Shown here piece by piece: positions 1 through 12,988 of a stretch of DNA of 64,000 nucleotides (positions are counted from its first letter, which is position 1; each line of letters starts with the position of its first letter). Origin of the DNA: Anaerococcus mediterraneensis (GTDB taxonomy: Bacteria > Bacillota > Clostridia > Tissierellales > Peptoniphilaceae). The DNA is taken from contig NZ_LT635772.1 in NCBI RefSeq assembly GCF_900128415.1, forward strand, positions 434,001 through 498,000, written 5' to 3'. The position numbers were made by a program, and so were the translations under genes. The notes under the pieces are model-generated. The model was not told the DNA's origin. It searched no databases and saw only the letters and a program-made list of their open reading frames with translations.

Positions 1-726
1 CCTGTCATAAGAAAAATATTTGTTGATATCATCGATTTTGTGGTCAATTTTAGAAACTTTTTTGCTATTCTCGTATTTTTTACTAGCCTTTTTGATCTCT
101 TCTATTAAAACATCTCCCTCATAGTCTAAGGATAAATCAATTACCTCATCCATCTAAGTAATATAAGACCCAGATCCTATAAAAATATCTGCGAACCCAT
201 ATTTTATAAGGTCAGATGCCCCCATACTTTGGCCCAAAAGACCTATATACTGGCCTAGGGCTTGGGGTAGGGTTGATATATACTGACAAGAGCCAACATC
301 AGGTACAAAACCGATCTTAGTTTCAGGCATGGCCCAGTTGACAGTTTCATCAACTATGATTAGGTCAGAATTTATTGTAAGACCTACTCCACCGCCCATG
401 ATAATACCATACCAGTGGCTTATAACTGGCTTTTTATAAGCCTCTACGTATTCACAAAGGTCTGACTCTGTGGCAAAAAAGTTATCTTCTGGATCATACT
501 TATTAGCTATAATCTCCTCATAAACAGCCTTGACATCCCCACCAGCACAAAGTCCGCTTTTCGTCTCAGAATCAAAAAGAACAAGTCTAACCTGATCATC
601 ATTCTCCCAAGATTTTAGGGTTGATTCTATATCATTTATCATCTCAAGATTTAGGGCATTTAATTTCTCAGGTCTATCAAGATAAATTATTCCAACTTTA
701 TTTTTTATTTGTGTTCTAATCATCAA
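1..726 (-). pseudogene. 3-hydroxyisobutyryl-CoA hydrolase-like gene, interrupted by in-frame stop and cut by window edge
   Basis: The protein read from 726 leftward is a crotonase-fold enzyme. It has the oxyanion-hole glycines GGGVGL near residue 112 and the segment MPETKIGFVPDVG near residue 132, which is characteristic of 3-hydroxyisobutyryl-CoA hydrolase (valine catabolism; related to enoyl-CoA hydratase). The frame meets a TAG at 156-154 after 190 residues. It then continues open in exactly the same frame (ATG GAT GAG from 153) to the window edge without another stop. The family is usually about 340 residues, so the downstream part looks like the C-terminal half of the same protein. A single-base nonsense change (CAG or AAG to TAG) or a sequencing error is the simplest reading. 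Restart at the ATG right after the stop would be possible but lacks a ribosome site. Confidence 0.72.
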
Positions 727-970
727 ATTCTCCTATTTTTATACTAATAAAACTATATGATAAGTCATAATTAAAACAAGTAAGAAAAATTTTAACTAAA
801 AACTATACTTTTAGATAAGTAAAAACCAAATTTATTTCAATTAAAATTATAGGAACTGACCAGCAAGAAAAAATTTTATAGAATTTCTCCTAAAAAACAA
901 GCTTTATCTATATAAATAATTTAAACTCATATATAATATATTATAGTCCAAATCGGTAATTTTAGGCAAC
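727..970. other. AT-rich intergenic stretch
   Basis: The left part (727-735) carries the ribosome binding site of the crotonase gene, reading AGGAGAATTTG upstream of its start on the minus strand. The rest is AT-rich and I see no gene, repeat or RNA in it. It lies between the 5' end of the crotonase gene and the terminator of the rRNA operon, so the promoter of the crotonase gene must lie here, but I could not pick a convincing -35/-10 pair. Confidence 0.4.
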
Positions 971-995
971 AAAAAAGACTGGATTTCTCCAGTCT
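971..995 (-). terminator. Rho-independent terminator of the rRNA operon
   Basis: Read on the minus strand, GACTGGA and TCCAGTC form a perfect 7-bp stem with a short loop, followed by a run of six T. It sits just beyond the 5S gene, where the rRNA operon should end. Confidence 0.9.
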
Positions 996-1002
996 ACTTT
1001 GT

Positions 1003-1116
1003 TTAGCAGCTTCCTAGTCTCCCGGGAGGTTGCCCTCCGAGTACCATCGGCGTTGTTAGGCTTAACTTCTGTGTTCGGTATGGGAACAGGTGTATCCCTA
1101 GCGCTATCGCCACTAT
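1003..1116 (-). rRNA. rrf: 5S ribosomal RNA
   Basis: On the minus strand this reads as a typical Firmicute 5S rRNA. It begins with a block containing GGCGATAGCG, contains the conserved CCGAACACAGAAGTTAAGCC type segment, and closes with the GGGAGACTAGGAAGCTGC-type 3' half. The length of about 114-116 nt is normal. It lies downstream of 23S and directly before the terminator. The ends are estimated to within a few bases. Confidence 0.92.
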
Positions 1117-1302
1117 ATTCATGATCCTAACCCAATTTGCTTTGCAAATTGATGGTAGGTCAGATGTCGCACCGTTTCAAATCTATGATTTGTCAGAGTG
1201 CCGACTCATGACCTAACCCAAAAACTTGTTAGGTTCTTTTCCAACTTCTCGCTTCGCTCGACCATTTCATGGAGAGTTCTCCACGAGCCGGACGGGCTTG
1301 CT
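1117..1302 (-). other. 23S-5S internal transcribed spacer, no tRNA
   Basis: This 186-nt spacer contains no tRNA cloverleaf that I can recognise. It holds two copies of a GGGTTAGG(A)TCATGA-like segment (near 1122-1140 and 1206-1220). It also holds the short palindrome CAATTTG-CTTTG-CAAATTG (near 1133-1151) and a hairpin around GGAGAACTCTCC (1271-1282). These are probably processing structures for 5S maturation. Confidence 0.5.
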
Positions 1303-1332
1303 CTAAATAGCAATCAATATTTCCAGTCAAGA

Positions 1333-4377
<3,045 letters not shown>

Positions 4378-4407
4378 TCTTGACTGGAAATATTGTTTGC
4401 TATTTAG
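4378..4407 (-). other. 23S rRNA processing stem, 5' arm (3' arm at 1303-1332)
   Basis: The 30 bases here are complementary to 1303-1332 with a single mismatch, so the precursor closes a long stem around the whole 23S gene. Such stems are RNase III substrates that define the ends of pre-23S. They fix the approximate limits of the mature RNA. Confidence 0.85.
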
Positions 4408-6055
<1,648 letters not shown>

Positions 6056-6307
6056 TGTATGAGAGTCTTTGATCAAGACTTCATTTCATTTACATCTGTT
6101 TCCAAATGCGTGATTTAAAATTCTTTGTTCAAGAATCATTACATAAAGAAATTTAACTAGGTTATAGTTGTTATTCTTTAAAGTAATTTTTATCTCTATC
6201 TTATGATAGATTAAAAATTAACTTTGGTTATATTCTATATTATATTTTATTGTTAACACCTAAGTGTTAATCTCGGTTCAATGTCGCTTTTATCTTGCGA
6301 CTTTTAT

Positions 6308-6336
6308 ATAATACCACATGTATTTATCTTTGTCAA
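6308..6336 (-). promoter_or_regulatory. rRNA promoter, proximal of three
   Basis: On the minus strand TTGACA (6336-6331), a 17-bp spacer and TATTAT (6313-6308) form a near-consensus sigma-A promoter about 250 bp upstream of 16S. Its elements repeat at 6404-6432 and 6497-6524. Confidence 0.85.
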
Positions 6337-6403
6337 ATATTTTTTGTCAAATTTCTTTGATTTTTTTATTTTTTCTGATAAATGCTTCAGCGGCATTAAA
6401 ATT

Positions 6404-6432
6404 ATAATACTACAAAAAGTTTTGTTTGTCAA
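6404..6432 (-). promoter_or_regulatory. rRNA promoter, middle of three
   Basis: TTGACA (6432-6427), 17-bp spacer, TATTAT (6409-6404) on the minus strand. The -35 is preceded by AT-rich DNA that could act as an UP element. Confidence 0.85.
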
Positions 6433-6496
6433 ATATTTTTATCAAATATTTTTTTATGGCATCTGCCTCATGGCAGGTCTTTTTGCGTGCTTGTAT

Positions 6497-6524
6497 ATAA
6501 TACCAGCTATAGTATTATTGTCAA
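6497..6524 (-). promoter_or_regulatory. rRNA promoter, distal of three
   Basis: TTGACA (6524-6519), 16-bp spacer, TATTAT (6502-6497) on the minus strand. The -10 elements of the three promoters lie 96 and 93 bp apart and share flanking bases, which suggests tandem duplication of a ~95-bp promoter unit. Confidence 0.82.
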
Positions 6525-6600
6525 ATATATTTTGAAAATTATTTCCTTCCATATATATGACTTATTATGTCCTATAAATTTGATTTATTTTCTTATTTTT

Positions 6601-6628
6601 TGTAACAATTTCTCTTCTTCTTCGTATA
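6601..6628 (+). promoter_or_regulatory. Possible ECF-type autoregulatory promoter
   Basis: A GTAACA motif at 6602-6607 lies 15 bp before CGTATA at 6623-6628, resembling the AAC / CGT signature of ECF sigma promoters. It lies about 55 bp upstream of the ECF sigma start. TTCGTATATAT recurs at 6662-6672. Autoregulation is usual for such genes, but this assignment rests on two short motifs only. Confidence 0.35.
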
Positions 6629-6685
6629 TATAGTAGAAACGATGATAAAGGAGGTAAAATTATTCGTATATATGAGGAGAAGTAG

Positions 6686-7177
6686 ATGGATTTTTCTAAA
6701 ATTTATGAAGACTACAATAAGGATGTATATAGATTTGTCCTAAGCCTGTGTCATAACCCTGACCTGGCTATTGACATTTGCCATGAGACTTTTGCCAAGG
6801 CTATGGACAAGCTTGATACCTACGATGGATCTTACGATATTAGGTCATGGCTTTTTGCTATAGGCAAAAATACTCTCTATGATTTTTATAGGAAGAATAA
6901 AAAATTAACCATTACCGATGACTTGGAGGCTAATCCTGATCCTAGTATCTCTTTTGTAGAAGACTTGACTGATAAGGACTTGGCTCTCAATGTCCACAAG
7001 TTTTTGCACTCTATGAATGAGCCCTATAAAGAGGTTTTCAATCACAGGGTTTTTGGTGAACTAGACTTTAAAAGCATAAGTGAAATTTTTGGCAAAAGCG
7101 ACTCCCAGGCCAGAGTTACTTTTTATAGGGCGAAAAATATGATTAAAGATTATTTGGAGGAAAATCATGAAATATGA
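6686..7177 (+). CDS. ECF-family RNA polymerase sigma factor
   Basis: This 163-residue protein has the two-domain layout of extracytoplasmic-function sigma factors. Region 2 (about residues 5-75) includes DICHETFAKA and the melting/-10 recognition stretch RSWLFAIGKNTLYDFYRK. A sigma-70 region 4 helix-turn-helix follows at about 105-155 (FKSISEIFGKSDSQARVTFYRAKNMI). The ATG is preceded by GAGGAGAAG. The next gene starts 11 bp before this one stops, and encodes its likely anti-sigma factor, so the two are translationally coupled. The signal it responds to is not evident. Targets could include the cell-envelope genes nearby, but nothing in the sequence shows this. Confidence 0.9.
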   Translation: MDFSKIYEDYNKDVYRFVLSLCHNPDLAIDICHETFAKAMDKLDTYDGSYDIRSWLFAIGKNTLYDFYRKNKKLTITDDLEANPDPSISFVEDLTDKDLALNVHKFLHSMNEPYKEVFNHRVFGELDFKSISEIFGKSDSQARVTFYRAKNMIKDYLEENHEI

Positions 7178-7733
7178 ATGTGATATTGCAAAAGATTTGA
7201 TGCCCCTTTATATAGATGATGTTTTAAGTGAAAATTCTAAAGTTTTTGTAAAAAACCACATAGATTCTTGCGACTCTTGCAGAATATACTATGAAAAACT
7301 ATCTAGCCAGATACAAATCCCTACAAGCAAAGAGGCAAGAAAAGTTGATATAAAACCATTGGAGTTTTTAAAGGCCAATCTTTCTAAGAAAATTATAAAA
7401 AGAGTCTTGGCTCTTGTCCTTGTGGTTGGATTTTTTATAGGAGGCTTGGCTTTTGCCAATCTATATAAGATGCCAGTTGACCCATCCGAGGTGGATTTTT
7501 ATGAAAAAGATAAGTTTTTATACATGAAATACGATGGCCAGGGCGATCTCCTATACAGCGCAGGAGAATCTTGGGATAATAGAAATGTTTGGACTATATA
7601 TTTTTGGCAAACCCCTTGGGAAAAATATATCAGCCCCCTATATGATAAGGAAAAATACAATACTGATTTCATGCCCCTATACAAGGTCAAAAAAGTTTAT
7701 GATAATGATGGAAATGTTTTGTGGGAAAAATAG
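7167..7733 (+). CDS. Membrane anti-sigma factor with zinc-finger (ZAS-like) domain
   Basis: The 188-residue protein begins with a cytoplasmic anti-sigma domain carrying H-x3-C-x2-C (KNHIDSCDSC, about residues 27-36), the zinc-binding motif of ZAS-type anti-sigma factors. One transmembrane helix follows near residues 72-92 (VLALVLVVGFFIGGLAF). The roughly 95-residue extracellular tail is rich in aromatic residues and has no recognised domain; it may sense the signal. It overlaps the sigma gene by 11 bp and ends at a terminator. The predicted role is to hold the upstream ECF sigma factor at the membrane until stress releases it. Confidence 0.85.
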   Translation: MKYECDIAKDLMPLYIDDVLSENSKVFVKNHIDSCDSCRIYYEKLSSQIQIPTSKEARKVDIKPLEFLKANLSKKIIKRVLALVLVVGFFIGGLAFANLYKMPVDPSEVDFYEKDKFLYMKYDGQGDLLYSAGESWDNRNVWTIYFWQTPWEKYISPLYDKEKYNTDFMPLYKVKKVYDNDGNVLWEK

Positions 7734-7739
7734 GCAAGT

Positions 7740-7768
7740 AAAAATAGGCTCTTACGGGCCTATTTTTT
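7740..7768 (+). terminator. Terminator after the sigma/anti-sigma pair (bidirectional)
   Basis: AATAGGC and GCCTATT form a stem with a short loop followed by six T. On the other strand it is also followed by T residues, so it can stop the converging ugp operon. Confidence 0.8.
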
Positions 7769-8966
7769 ATAAAGAAGAATATATCAAATTTTCTAGACTT
7801 TTACTTTTTTCTGTGTCAGCACCATAAACCATATCACTTATGGGCATGTTTTTTATGTCTATTTTTTTAGATGGATAGGATATACAATCTTCACTATTAA
7901 TATCAAAAAGATATGAGTTTTCGAGGTTGATTCCTATAGGCATTGGTTTTTTTGCTACTACAGGATCAGATGCCCTAAATCTCATAACTATAGCATCTTT
8001 GTAGCTAGAAACTATATAGCCATAGCTATCTGAACCCATGTATTCTACGTTATCAAAGACAACTTTTAGTTTTGAATCTGCCTGGTAGGAGAATTCTTCG
8101 CTTCTTATACCAAATAAGATTTTTTTATTTTCCCTCTGGTATCCTACTATATCTTTTGTTTTGCTAGCTGGTAATAGCAATTTTTCTCCAAATAAATCTA
8201 TATAAAAGCTTGATCCGTCTCTATAAAGATTTGTCTCGATGAGGTTCATCTTTGGTGATCCTATAAATTGCCCTATGAATTTATTTTTAGGCCTAAAATA
8301 TAGGTTCAGTGGAGTATCAAATTGTACAAGCTTTCCTTCATTTATAACTGCTATCCTATCTCCCATGGTCATAGCTTCTATCTGGTCGTGGGTTACGTAG
8401 ATGAAGGTTGTATCGAGCTTTTCATGGAGCCTAACAATCTCTGTTCGCATCTCTACCCTTAGTTTTGCATCCAGGTTTGATAGGGGTTCATCAAGGAGAA
8501 ATACTTTTGGATTTCTCACCATAGCCCTACCCAGAGCCACTCTTTGTCTTTGACCACCAGAAAGTTGGGCTGGCTTTCTATCCAATAAATCTTCGAGCTT
8601 GAGAGTTTTTGCTATCTCTTCTACTTTAGTCTTTATCTGATCTTTTTTTAGTTTTTTCATCTTTAGGGCAAAACCCATGTTTTCTCTGATGGTCATATGA
8701 GGATATAGGGCATAGGATTGGAAAACCATCGCTATATCCCTATCCTTGGATGAAACATCATTTACTATTTTATCATCAATGAGAAGTTTGCCTTGGGATA
8801 TATCTTCTAGTCCTGCTATCATCCTAAGTGTCGTAGATTTTCCACAACCAGAAGGTCCTACCAGGACTACAAACTCCTTATCCTTTATATCTAGGTTCAT
8901 ATCTTTGACGGCCTTGTAGCCATTATCATAGATTTTTGAAACATTTTCTAATTTTACTCTTGCCAT
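7767..8966 (-). CDS. ugpC: ABC transporter ATP-binding protein, UgpC/MsmK/MalK type
   Basis: A 399-residue ATPase with Walker A GPSGCGKST (about 38-46), signature LSGGQRQRVALGRAMV (about 134-149), Walker B VFLLDEPLSNLDAKLR and the switch histidine in IYVTHDQIEAMTMGDR. The C-terminal ~150 residues form the OB/TOBE regulatory domain seen in MalK/UgpC-type importers of sugars and sugar phosphates. The length is a little over the usual ~360 because of the extended tail. The ATG follows AAAGGAT. It is the last gene of the operon and should power the two permeases encoded just upstream. The glycerol-3-phosphate type is assigned from the adjacent phosphodiesterase. MsmK-like ATPases can also serve several importers. 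Confidence 0.85.
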   Translation of the reverse strand: MARVKLENVSKIYDNGYKAVKDMNLDIKDKEFVVLVGPSGCGKSTTLRMIAGLEDISQGKLLIDDKIVNDVSSKDRDIAMVFQSYALYPHMTIRENMGFALKMKKLKKDQIKTKVEEIAKTLKLEDLLDRKPAQLSGGQRQRVALGRAMVRNPKVFLLDEPLSNLDAKLRVEMRTEIVRLHEKLDTTFIYVTHDQIEAMTMGDRIAVINEGKLVQFDTPLNLYFRPKNKFIGQFIGSPKMNLIETNLYRDGSSFYIDLFGEKLLLPASKTKDIVGYQRENKKILFGIRSEEFSYQADSKLKVVFDNVEYMGSDSYGYIVSSYKDAIVMRFRASDPVVAKKPMPIGINLENSYLFDINSEDCISYPSKKIDIKNMPISDMVYGADTEKSKSLENLIYSSL

Positions 8967-8967
8967 T

Positions 8968-9852
8968 TTATCCTTTTACCGCTCCTGTTGTTAAACCTTT
9001 TACCATATTCTTTTGGGCAAACATAAATATTATCAGTGATGGTATCATACATACCACAACTCCAGCTATCATCAGTAGCATAGACTGGGCATCAGCTGAA
9101 TTTAGCATGGAAATACCGATTTGTACCGTCCTATAACTATCAGATCCTGTTATAAGTAGGGGCCACATATACATATTCCAAGCTCCTAAAAAAGATTGGA
9201 CTGAAAGTGCTCCTATAGTTGGTTTTGATAGGGGGATTAGGATCCTAAATATAAAACCTAAATCGCTTGTACCGTCCATCTTGCTTGCCTCATAGATTTC
9301 CATAGGGAATGATTTAAAGGCTTGTCTAAATAAAAATATGCCCATGGCGCTTGTAAGGTATGGTGCGACTAGGCCAAAAAACGAATCAGTAAAGCCCCAA
9401 CCAGATATCATAAGGAAGTTTGATATTATAGTTGTCTCGCCTGGTATCATAGTTGTAGCCATGATTATGGCAAACAAAAGTCCTTTTTTCTTGAAATGCA
9501 AAAAATGTAGAGCAAAGGCTGCAAAGATCGCTGTCATTGTTTGAAAAACAGTTATAATCACAGATACAATTAGGGAATTGAGTATATAACCTTCTATAGG
9601 GGCTATTTTAAATACATCCCTATAATTATCCAGGGTTGGATTTGCTGTAAAAAATGTTTTATTATACAATTCATGACTTGGTTTTACACTCATGACAAAG
9701 GCATAAATAATTGGAAATAAAACAATAACAAGCAAAACAATATTTAGTCCCAACCTGATGGCTGTAGCCTTGCTTATTTTCTTTTTATTTGTTTTTTCTT
9801 TTTCTTGACCAAAAAATCCTAGGCTCCTACTTGCTTGCATCTTTAGCTCCAT
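8968..9852 (-). CDS. ugpE: Carbohydrate/glycerol-3-phosphate ABC permease, UgpE type
   Basis: 294 residues with six predicted membrane helices. The EAA loop is EIYEASKMDGTSDLGFIFRI, which contacts the ATPase, and the C-terminus matches the MalG/UgpE family (ending near MVKGLTTGAVKG). The N-terminus overlaps the end of ugpA by 26 bp. An alternative ATG four codons later (9840) would shorten the overlap. It pairs with UgpA as the second half of the channel. Confidence 0.85.
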   Translation of the reverse strand: MELKMQASRSLGFFGQEKEKTNKKKISKATAIRLGLNIVLLVIVLFPIIYAFVMSVKPSHELYNKTFFTANPTLDNYRDVFKIAPIEGYILNSLIVSVIITVFQTMTAIFAAFALHFLHFKKKGLLFAIIMATTMIPGETTIISNFLMISGWGFTDSFFGLVAPYLTSAMGIFLFRQAFKSFPMEIYEASKMDGTSDLGFIFRILIPLSKPTIGALSVQSFLGAWNMYMWPLLITGSDSYRTVQIGISMLNSADAQSMLLMIAGVVVCMIPSLIIFMFAQKNMVKGLTTGAVKG

Positions 9853-10684
9853 TTGTCCTAAATACTAAAATTGTTAGGATCATAACTATAAAAAATAAAA
9901 CTACAGATTCTGCAGAGGCATATCCATACCTGTAGTTCATAAAGGCATTTTTATATATATCGTGGACTATAACGTTGGTTGATTCTCCTGGTCCACCTTG
10001 GGTTAATAGTTTTATTTGTCCAAAAGATTGGAAGGCATTTATAATATTTGTCACGACTACAAAAAACATGATCGGTCTTACTGATGGTAGGGTCACATGC
10101 CTAAATTGGTTAAAGCCATTGGCCCCGTCTATAGATGCGGCTTCATATAAGCTATCATCAATGCCCGCAAGTCCTGAAGAAAAATATAGAAAATTAAGAC
10201 CCGAATTTAGCCAAGCTGTGAGAACTCCTACACTCAACAAGGCCCACTTAGGATCTGCCAGCCAGTTTATATTTGTTTTAAGCAAGATGTTTAATATCCC
10301 TACTGATTGGTTGAGCATCACTCTAAATACCAAAGCCATACCTGATGAAGCTATAGCTATAGGCAAAGAATATGCAGCCGAAAAAACTCTAATAGCTGGG
10401 AAGTTCACCCTACACAATAAGGCTGTCGCAAAACCTAGCAAAATCCCTATACTTACTACTATGATTACATAAATAAAAGTCACCCTTATACTATTCCAAA
10501 AAGATGGTGAGGATAAAAGATTTGTATAATTTTCAAGTCCAATAAATAGGGTATTGGCTCCCGTATTATCCGTAGCGTACAGACTACGAATTATAGTCTG
10601 TACGAATGGATAAAATACAAATACCACTAATAGAGCCAATGCTGGTAGCATATAGAGATAGGCTTTATTACTGTATTTTTTCAT
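9827..10684 (-). CDS. ugpA: Carbohydrate/glycerol-3-phosphate ABC permease, UgpA type
   Basis: 285 residues of the MalF/UgpA permease family. The first membrane helix is at about residues 9-28 (YMLPALALLVVFVFYPFVQT). The EAA motif is SLYEAASIDGANGFNQFRHV near residue 183, followed by TLPSVRPIMFF. Its ATG overlaps the TGA of ugpB (ATGA), so translation is coupled to the binding protein. Confidence 0.87.
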   Translation of the reverse strand: MKKYSNKAYLYMLPALALLVVFVFYPFVQTIIRSLYATDNTGANTLFIGLENYTNLLSSPSFWNSIRVTFIYVIIVVSIGILLGFATALLCRVNFPAIRVFSAAYSLPIAIASSGMALVFRVMLNQSVGILNILLKTNINWLADPKWALLSVGVLTAWLNSGLNFLYFSSGLAGIDDSLYEAASIDGANGFNQFRHVTLPSVRPIMFFVVVTNIINAFQSFGQIKLLTQGGPGESTNVIVHDIYKNAFMNYRYGYASAESVVLFFIVMILTILVFRTNGAKDASK

Positions 10685-12063
10685 TTTTTGTTTACCTTAT
10701 TGTATGATTCTAAGGCTGCATCTATTTCTTCTGACATTTTTTTGCTAGCTTCTTCTGGGCTTATATTGTCATTTAGCATTTCTTCTATATATTTTTCTAT
10801 GATTTGACGAGATTCTTGGAATACTGTTGCAAGTGCTCCTTGGTCCTCTGGTGTTGAATCATGAAGTTGGTCGATGGCTGTTTCAAATTGTGGAGATTTT
10901 TTGATAAGTTCTTTGAAGGCATCTGTATCAACAACTCCCTTGTTTACTGGGAAATAACCTGTGTTAGCATTCCAATATGTTTGTGAATCTACACTTACCA
11001 AAAATTTGATAAAGTCCCAAGTTCCCTTCATTTTTTCTTCATCGCCAGAATCAAGTGCGTATAAAGAAGCACCACCTATTGATACCCCATTTTTATCGCT
11101 AGCCTTTACTCCTGGGAAATATGCAGTACCTACTTCAAACCTATCGCCGACTTCTGATAGGATTTGTGCAAGTGATGCTGTTGATGCAAAGGTCATAGCG
11201 CTTGTACCAGCCTTAAATTCTGGGTCGCCGCCTTGCTTGCCAACATTTGGTGCTATGCCCATATCCTTTAGGTCTTTCCAAGCTTTAAGTACGTTTGTGA
11301 CGCCACCGTTTTCATCAAAAACAGTCTTAGTTGGATTGGACTTTCTACCATTTTCATTATCAAAGATATCTAGGCCTTGTTTTGACATAAATTGTTCAAC
11401 CCACCAACCATAAACGCTCATAGAGATTGGCATTTCTGTCACACCAGCGTCCATAAGTTTCTTGCCAGTTTCTTTCATTTCTTCTAGGGATTTTGGCACT
11501 TCTACGCCAGCTTTATCAAACATATCCTTGTTATAATATAAAAGTGGTGTTGAAGAGTTAAATGGCATAGAGTTTAATTTGCCGTCTACTGTATAATAGG
11601 CCAACAAGTTTTCTTCTAGCTGGCTTGTATCATAATTTTCTTTATCAACAAAATCTTGGATTGGTTTTATAAGACCAGAGTCAATCATATACCTGGTACC
11701 AAGATCAAATACTTGTACAAGGTCGCAACCCACATCCTTACCTGATGCTGATGACCTAAGTTTTGTAAGGGCATCATCATATTCGCCTTGGAATTGGGCT
11801 TTGACTTGATATTTATCTTGAGAATTGTTATATTCTTCTACAAGATGGTCTATAGCGTCATTAAGGTTGCCACCCATAGAGTGCCAAAAAACTATAGTTG
11901 TCTTGTCTGCTGATCCTTGGCTATCATCTTTTTCTACCTGATCGGTAGATGCTGTTTTGTTTTCATCTGTACTCTTGGCAGGGGCTTCTTTTGATCCTGC
12001 ACATGCTGTTAGGCCCAAAAACATCAAGGCAACTAACAATTTACTTGCTACTTTTTTAAACAT
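10681..12063 (-). CDS. ugpB: Extracellular solute-binding lipoprotein, UgpB type
   Basis: This 460-residue protein has a lipoprotein signal with lipobox LTAC at Cys21, then a low-complexity linker. A family-1 extracellular binding protein (MalE/UgpB fold) follows, with VFWHSMGGNLNDAIDHLV near residue 58. The arrangement ugpQ-ugpB-ugpA-ugpE-ugpC points to glycerol-3-phosphate or glycerophosphodiesters as substrate, but the fold also binds sugars and the ligand residues cannot be verified here. The ATG follows GGAGGAAC. Confidence 0.83.
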   Translation of the reverse strand: MFKKVASKLLVALMFLGLTACAGSKEAPAKSTDENKTASTDQVEKDDSQGSADKTTIVFWHSMGGNLNDAIDHLVEEYNNSQDKYQVKAQFQGEYDDALTKLRSSASGKDVGCDLVQVFDLGTRYMIDSGLIKPIQDFVDKENYDTSQLEENLLAYYTVDGKLNSMPFNSSTPLLYYNKDMFDKAGVEVPKSLEEMKETGKKLMDAGVTEMPISMSVYGWWVEQFMSKQGLDIFDNENGRKSNPTKTVFDENGGVTNVLKAWKDLKDMGIAPNVGKQGGDPEFKAGTSAMTFASTASLAQILSEVGDRFEVGTAYFPGVKASDKNGVSIGGASLYALDSGDEEKMKGTWDFIKFLVSVDSQTYWNANTGYFPVNKGVVDTDAFKELIKKSPQFETAIDQLHDSTPEDQGALATVFQESRQIIEKYIEEMLNDNISPEEASKKMSEEIDAALESYNKVNKK

Positions 12064-12148
12064 AGTTCCTCCAATAAAATTTATTACTCATCTAGTATAA
12101 GGTATAATTTTCAAAACTATTTTTGTTCTTTGTAAGCTTTGTGTAAAA

Positions 12149-12877
12149 TCAATCAAGTTTATTTTGTTTTTCTATTAATTGTTTGACCCTATCTGGATAA
12201 TCTGTTATAAGGCTTGTAACGCCATCTATCATATACATGCTATAGTCAAATTCTGATTGGCCAAACCAAATATTTAGGCCAATATTATTTTCCTTAAATT
12301 TTTGAATAATATATTCATCGACAACAAAATTCATTGGATGATAGTACTCACAACCCATGCTCTTTACATAGTCCCATGGTTTTACCATGCGTGATGATTC
12401 TAATATGCCGCACTTTATATCTTTATCTATCGCCTTAACTCTAAGTAGGCTTTCGTGGTTAAAAGATGAGACTATTATTTTATCTAAGAGACCATAGGCC
12501 TTGACCATTTCATACATTTTTTCTTCTATGTTTGGATAATCTATTATCGAATTTTTAATCTCAATATTTGTTATGATGTCCTTATCCCTTATATAGGATA
12601 AATATTCTTCTAGGCTAGGGATTTTTTCGTCATATTGGTCAAAAAGTGCGCTGGCATCAGCCTTTTTTAGCTCACTTAGCCTATAATCTTTTACCAAGCC
12701 CCTAAAATCTGTAGTCCTATCTAAAAGCTCATCGTGAATTATAACAAGCTGGCCATCCTTGGTCAAATGCAGGTCAAATTCTATACCGTCAGCTCCAATT
12801 TCTACTGCCTTTCTAAAAGCAAGCATGGTGTTTTCTGGATAAAGTCCCTTAAATCCTCTGTGGGCAAAATTTAACAT
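12149..12877 (-). CDS. ugpQ: Glycerophosphodiester phosphodiesterase
   Basis: 242 residues of the GDPD TIM-barrel family. It starts with AHRGFKGLYPENTMLAF (catalytic His and Glu) and continues with GADGIEFDLHLTKDGQLVIIHD (metal Glu/Asp and second catalytic His) and NIEIKN. There is no signal peptide, so it acts in the cytoplasm, hydrolysing imported glycerophosphodiesters to glycerol-3-phosphate and an alcohol. It is the first gene of the five-gene minus-strand operon that includes the ABC importer. The ATG is preceded by AAAGGAGATTTT. Confidence 0.92.
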   Translation of the reverse strand: MLNFAHRGFKGLYPENTMLAFRKAVEIGADGIEFDLHLTKDGQLVIIHDELLDRTTDFRGLVKDYRLSELKKADASALFDQYDEKIPSLEEYLSYIRDKDIITNIEIKNSIIDYPNIEEKMYEMVKAYGLLDKIIVSSFNHESLLRVKAIDKDIKCGILESSRMVKPWDYVKSMGCEYYHPMNFVVDEYIIQKFKENNIGLNIWFGQSEFDYSMYMIDGVTSLITDYPDRVKQLIEKQNKLD

Positions 12878-12949
12878 AAAATCTCCTTTTTTATTTTAAT
12901 ATTAATAGCAAATTATTAAGCTAGTATTAAATCCTAGTAAAATATGCAC

Positions 12950-12977
12950 AAAAAAACCTAAGAGTCATACTCTTAGG
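12950..12977 (-). terminator. Terminator of pepF
   Basis: CCTAAGAG and its complement CTCTTAGG (12957-12977) form a hairpin. On the minus strand a run of seven T follows. It separates pepF from the ugp operon. Confidence 0.9.
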
Positions 12978-12988
12978 CTTGGTTATTT

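Noticed and set aside
154..156. Amber codon read as pyrrolysine or another recoded residue
   Set aside because: The protein is not a methylamine methyltransferase and no pyl genes or recoding structure are visible; mutation or error is simpler.
6281..6535. An 84-codon plus-strand frame upstream of the sigma factor
   Set aside because: It is AT-rich, Phe/Ile-heavy and coincides with the three rRNA promoters; no ribosome site.
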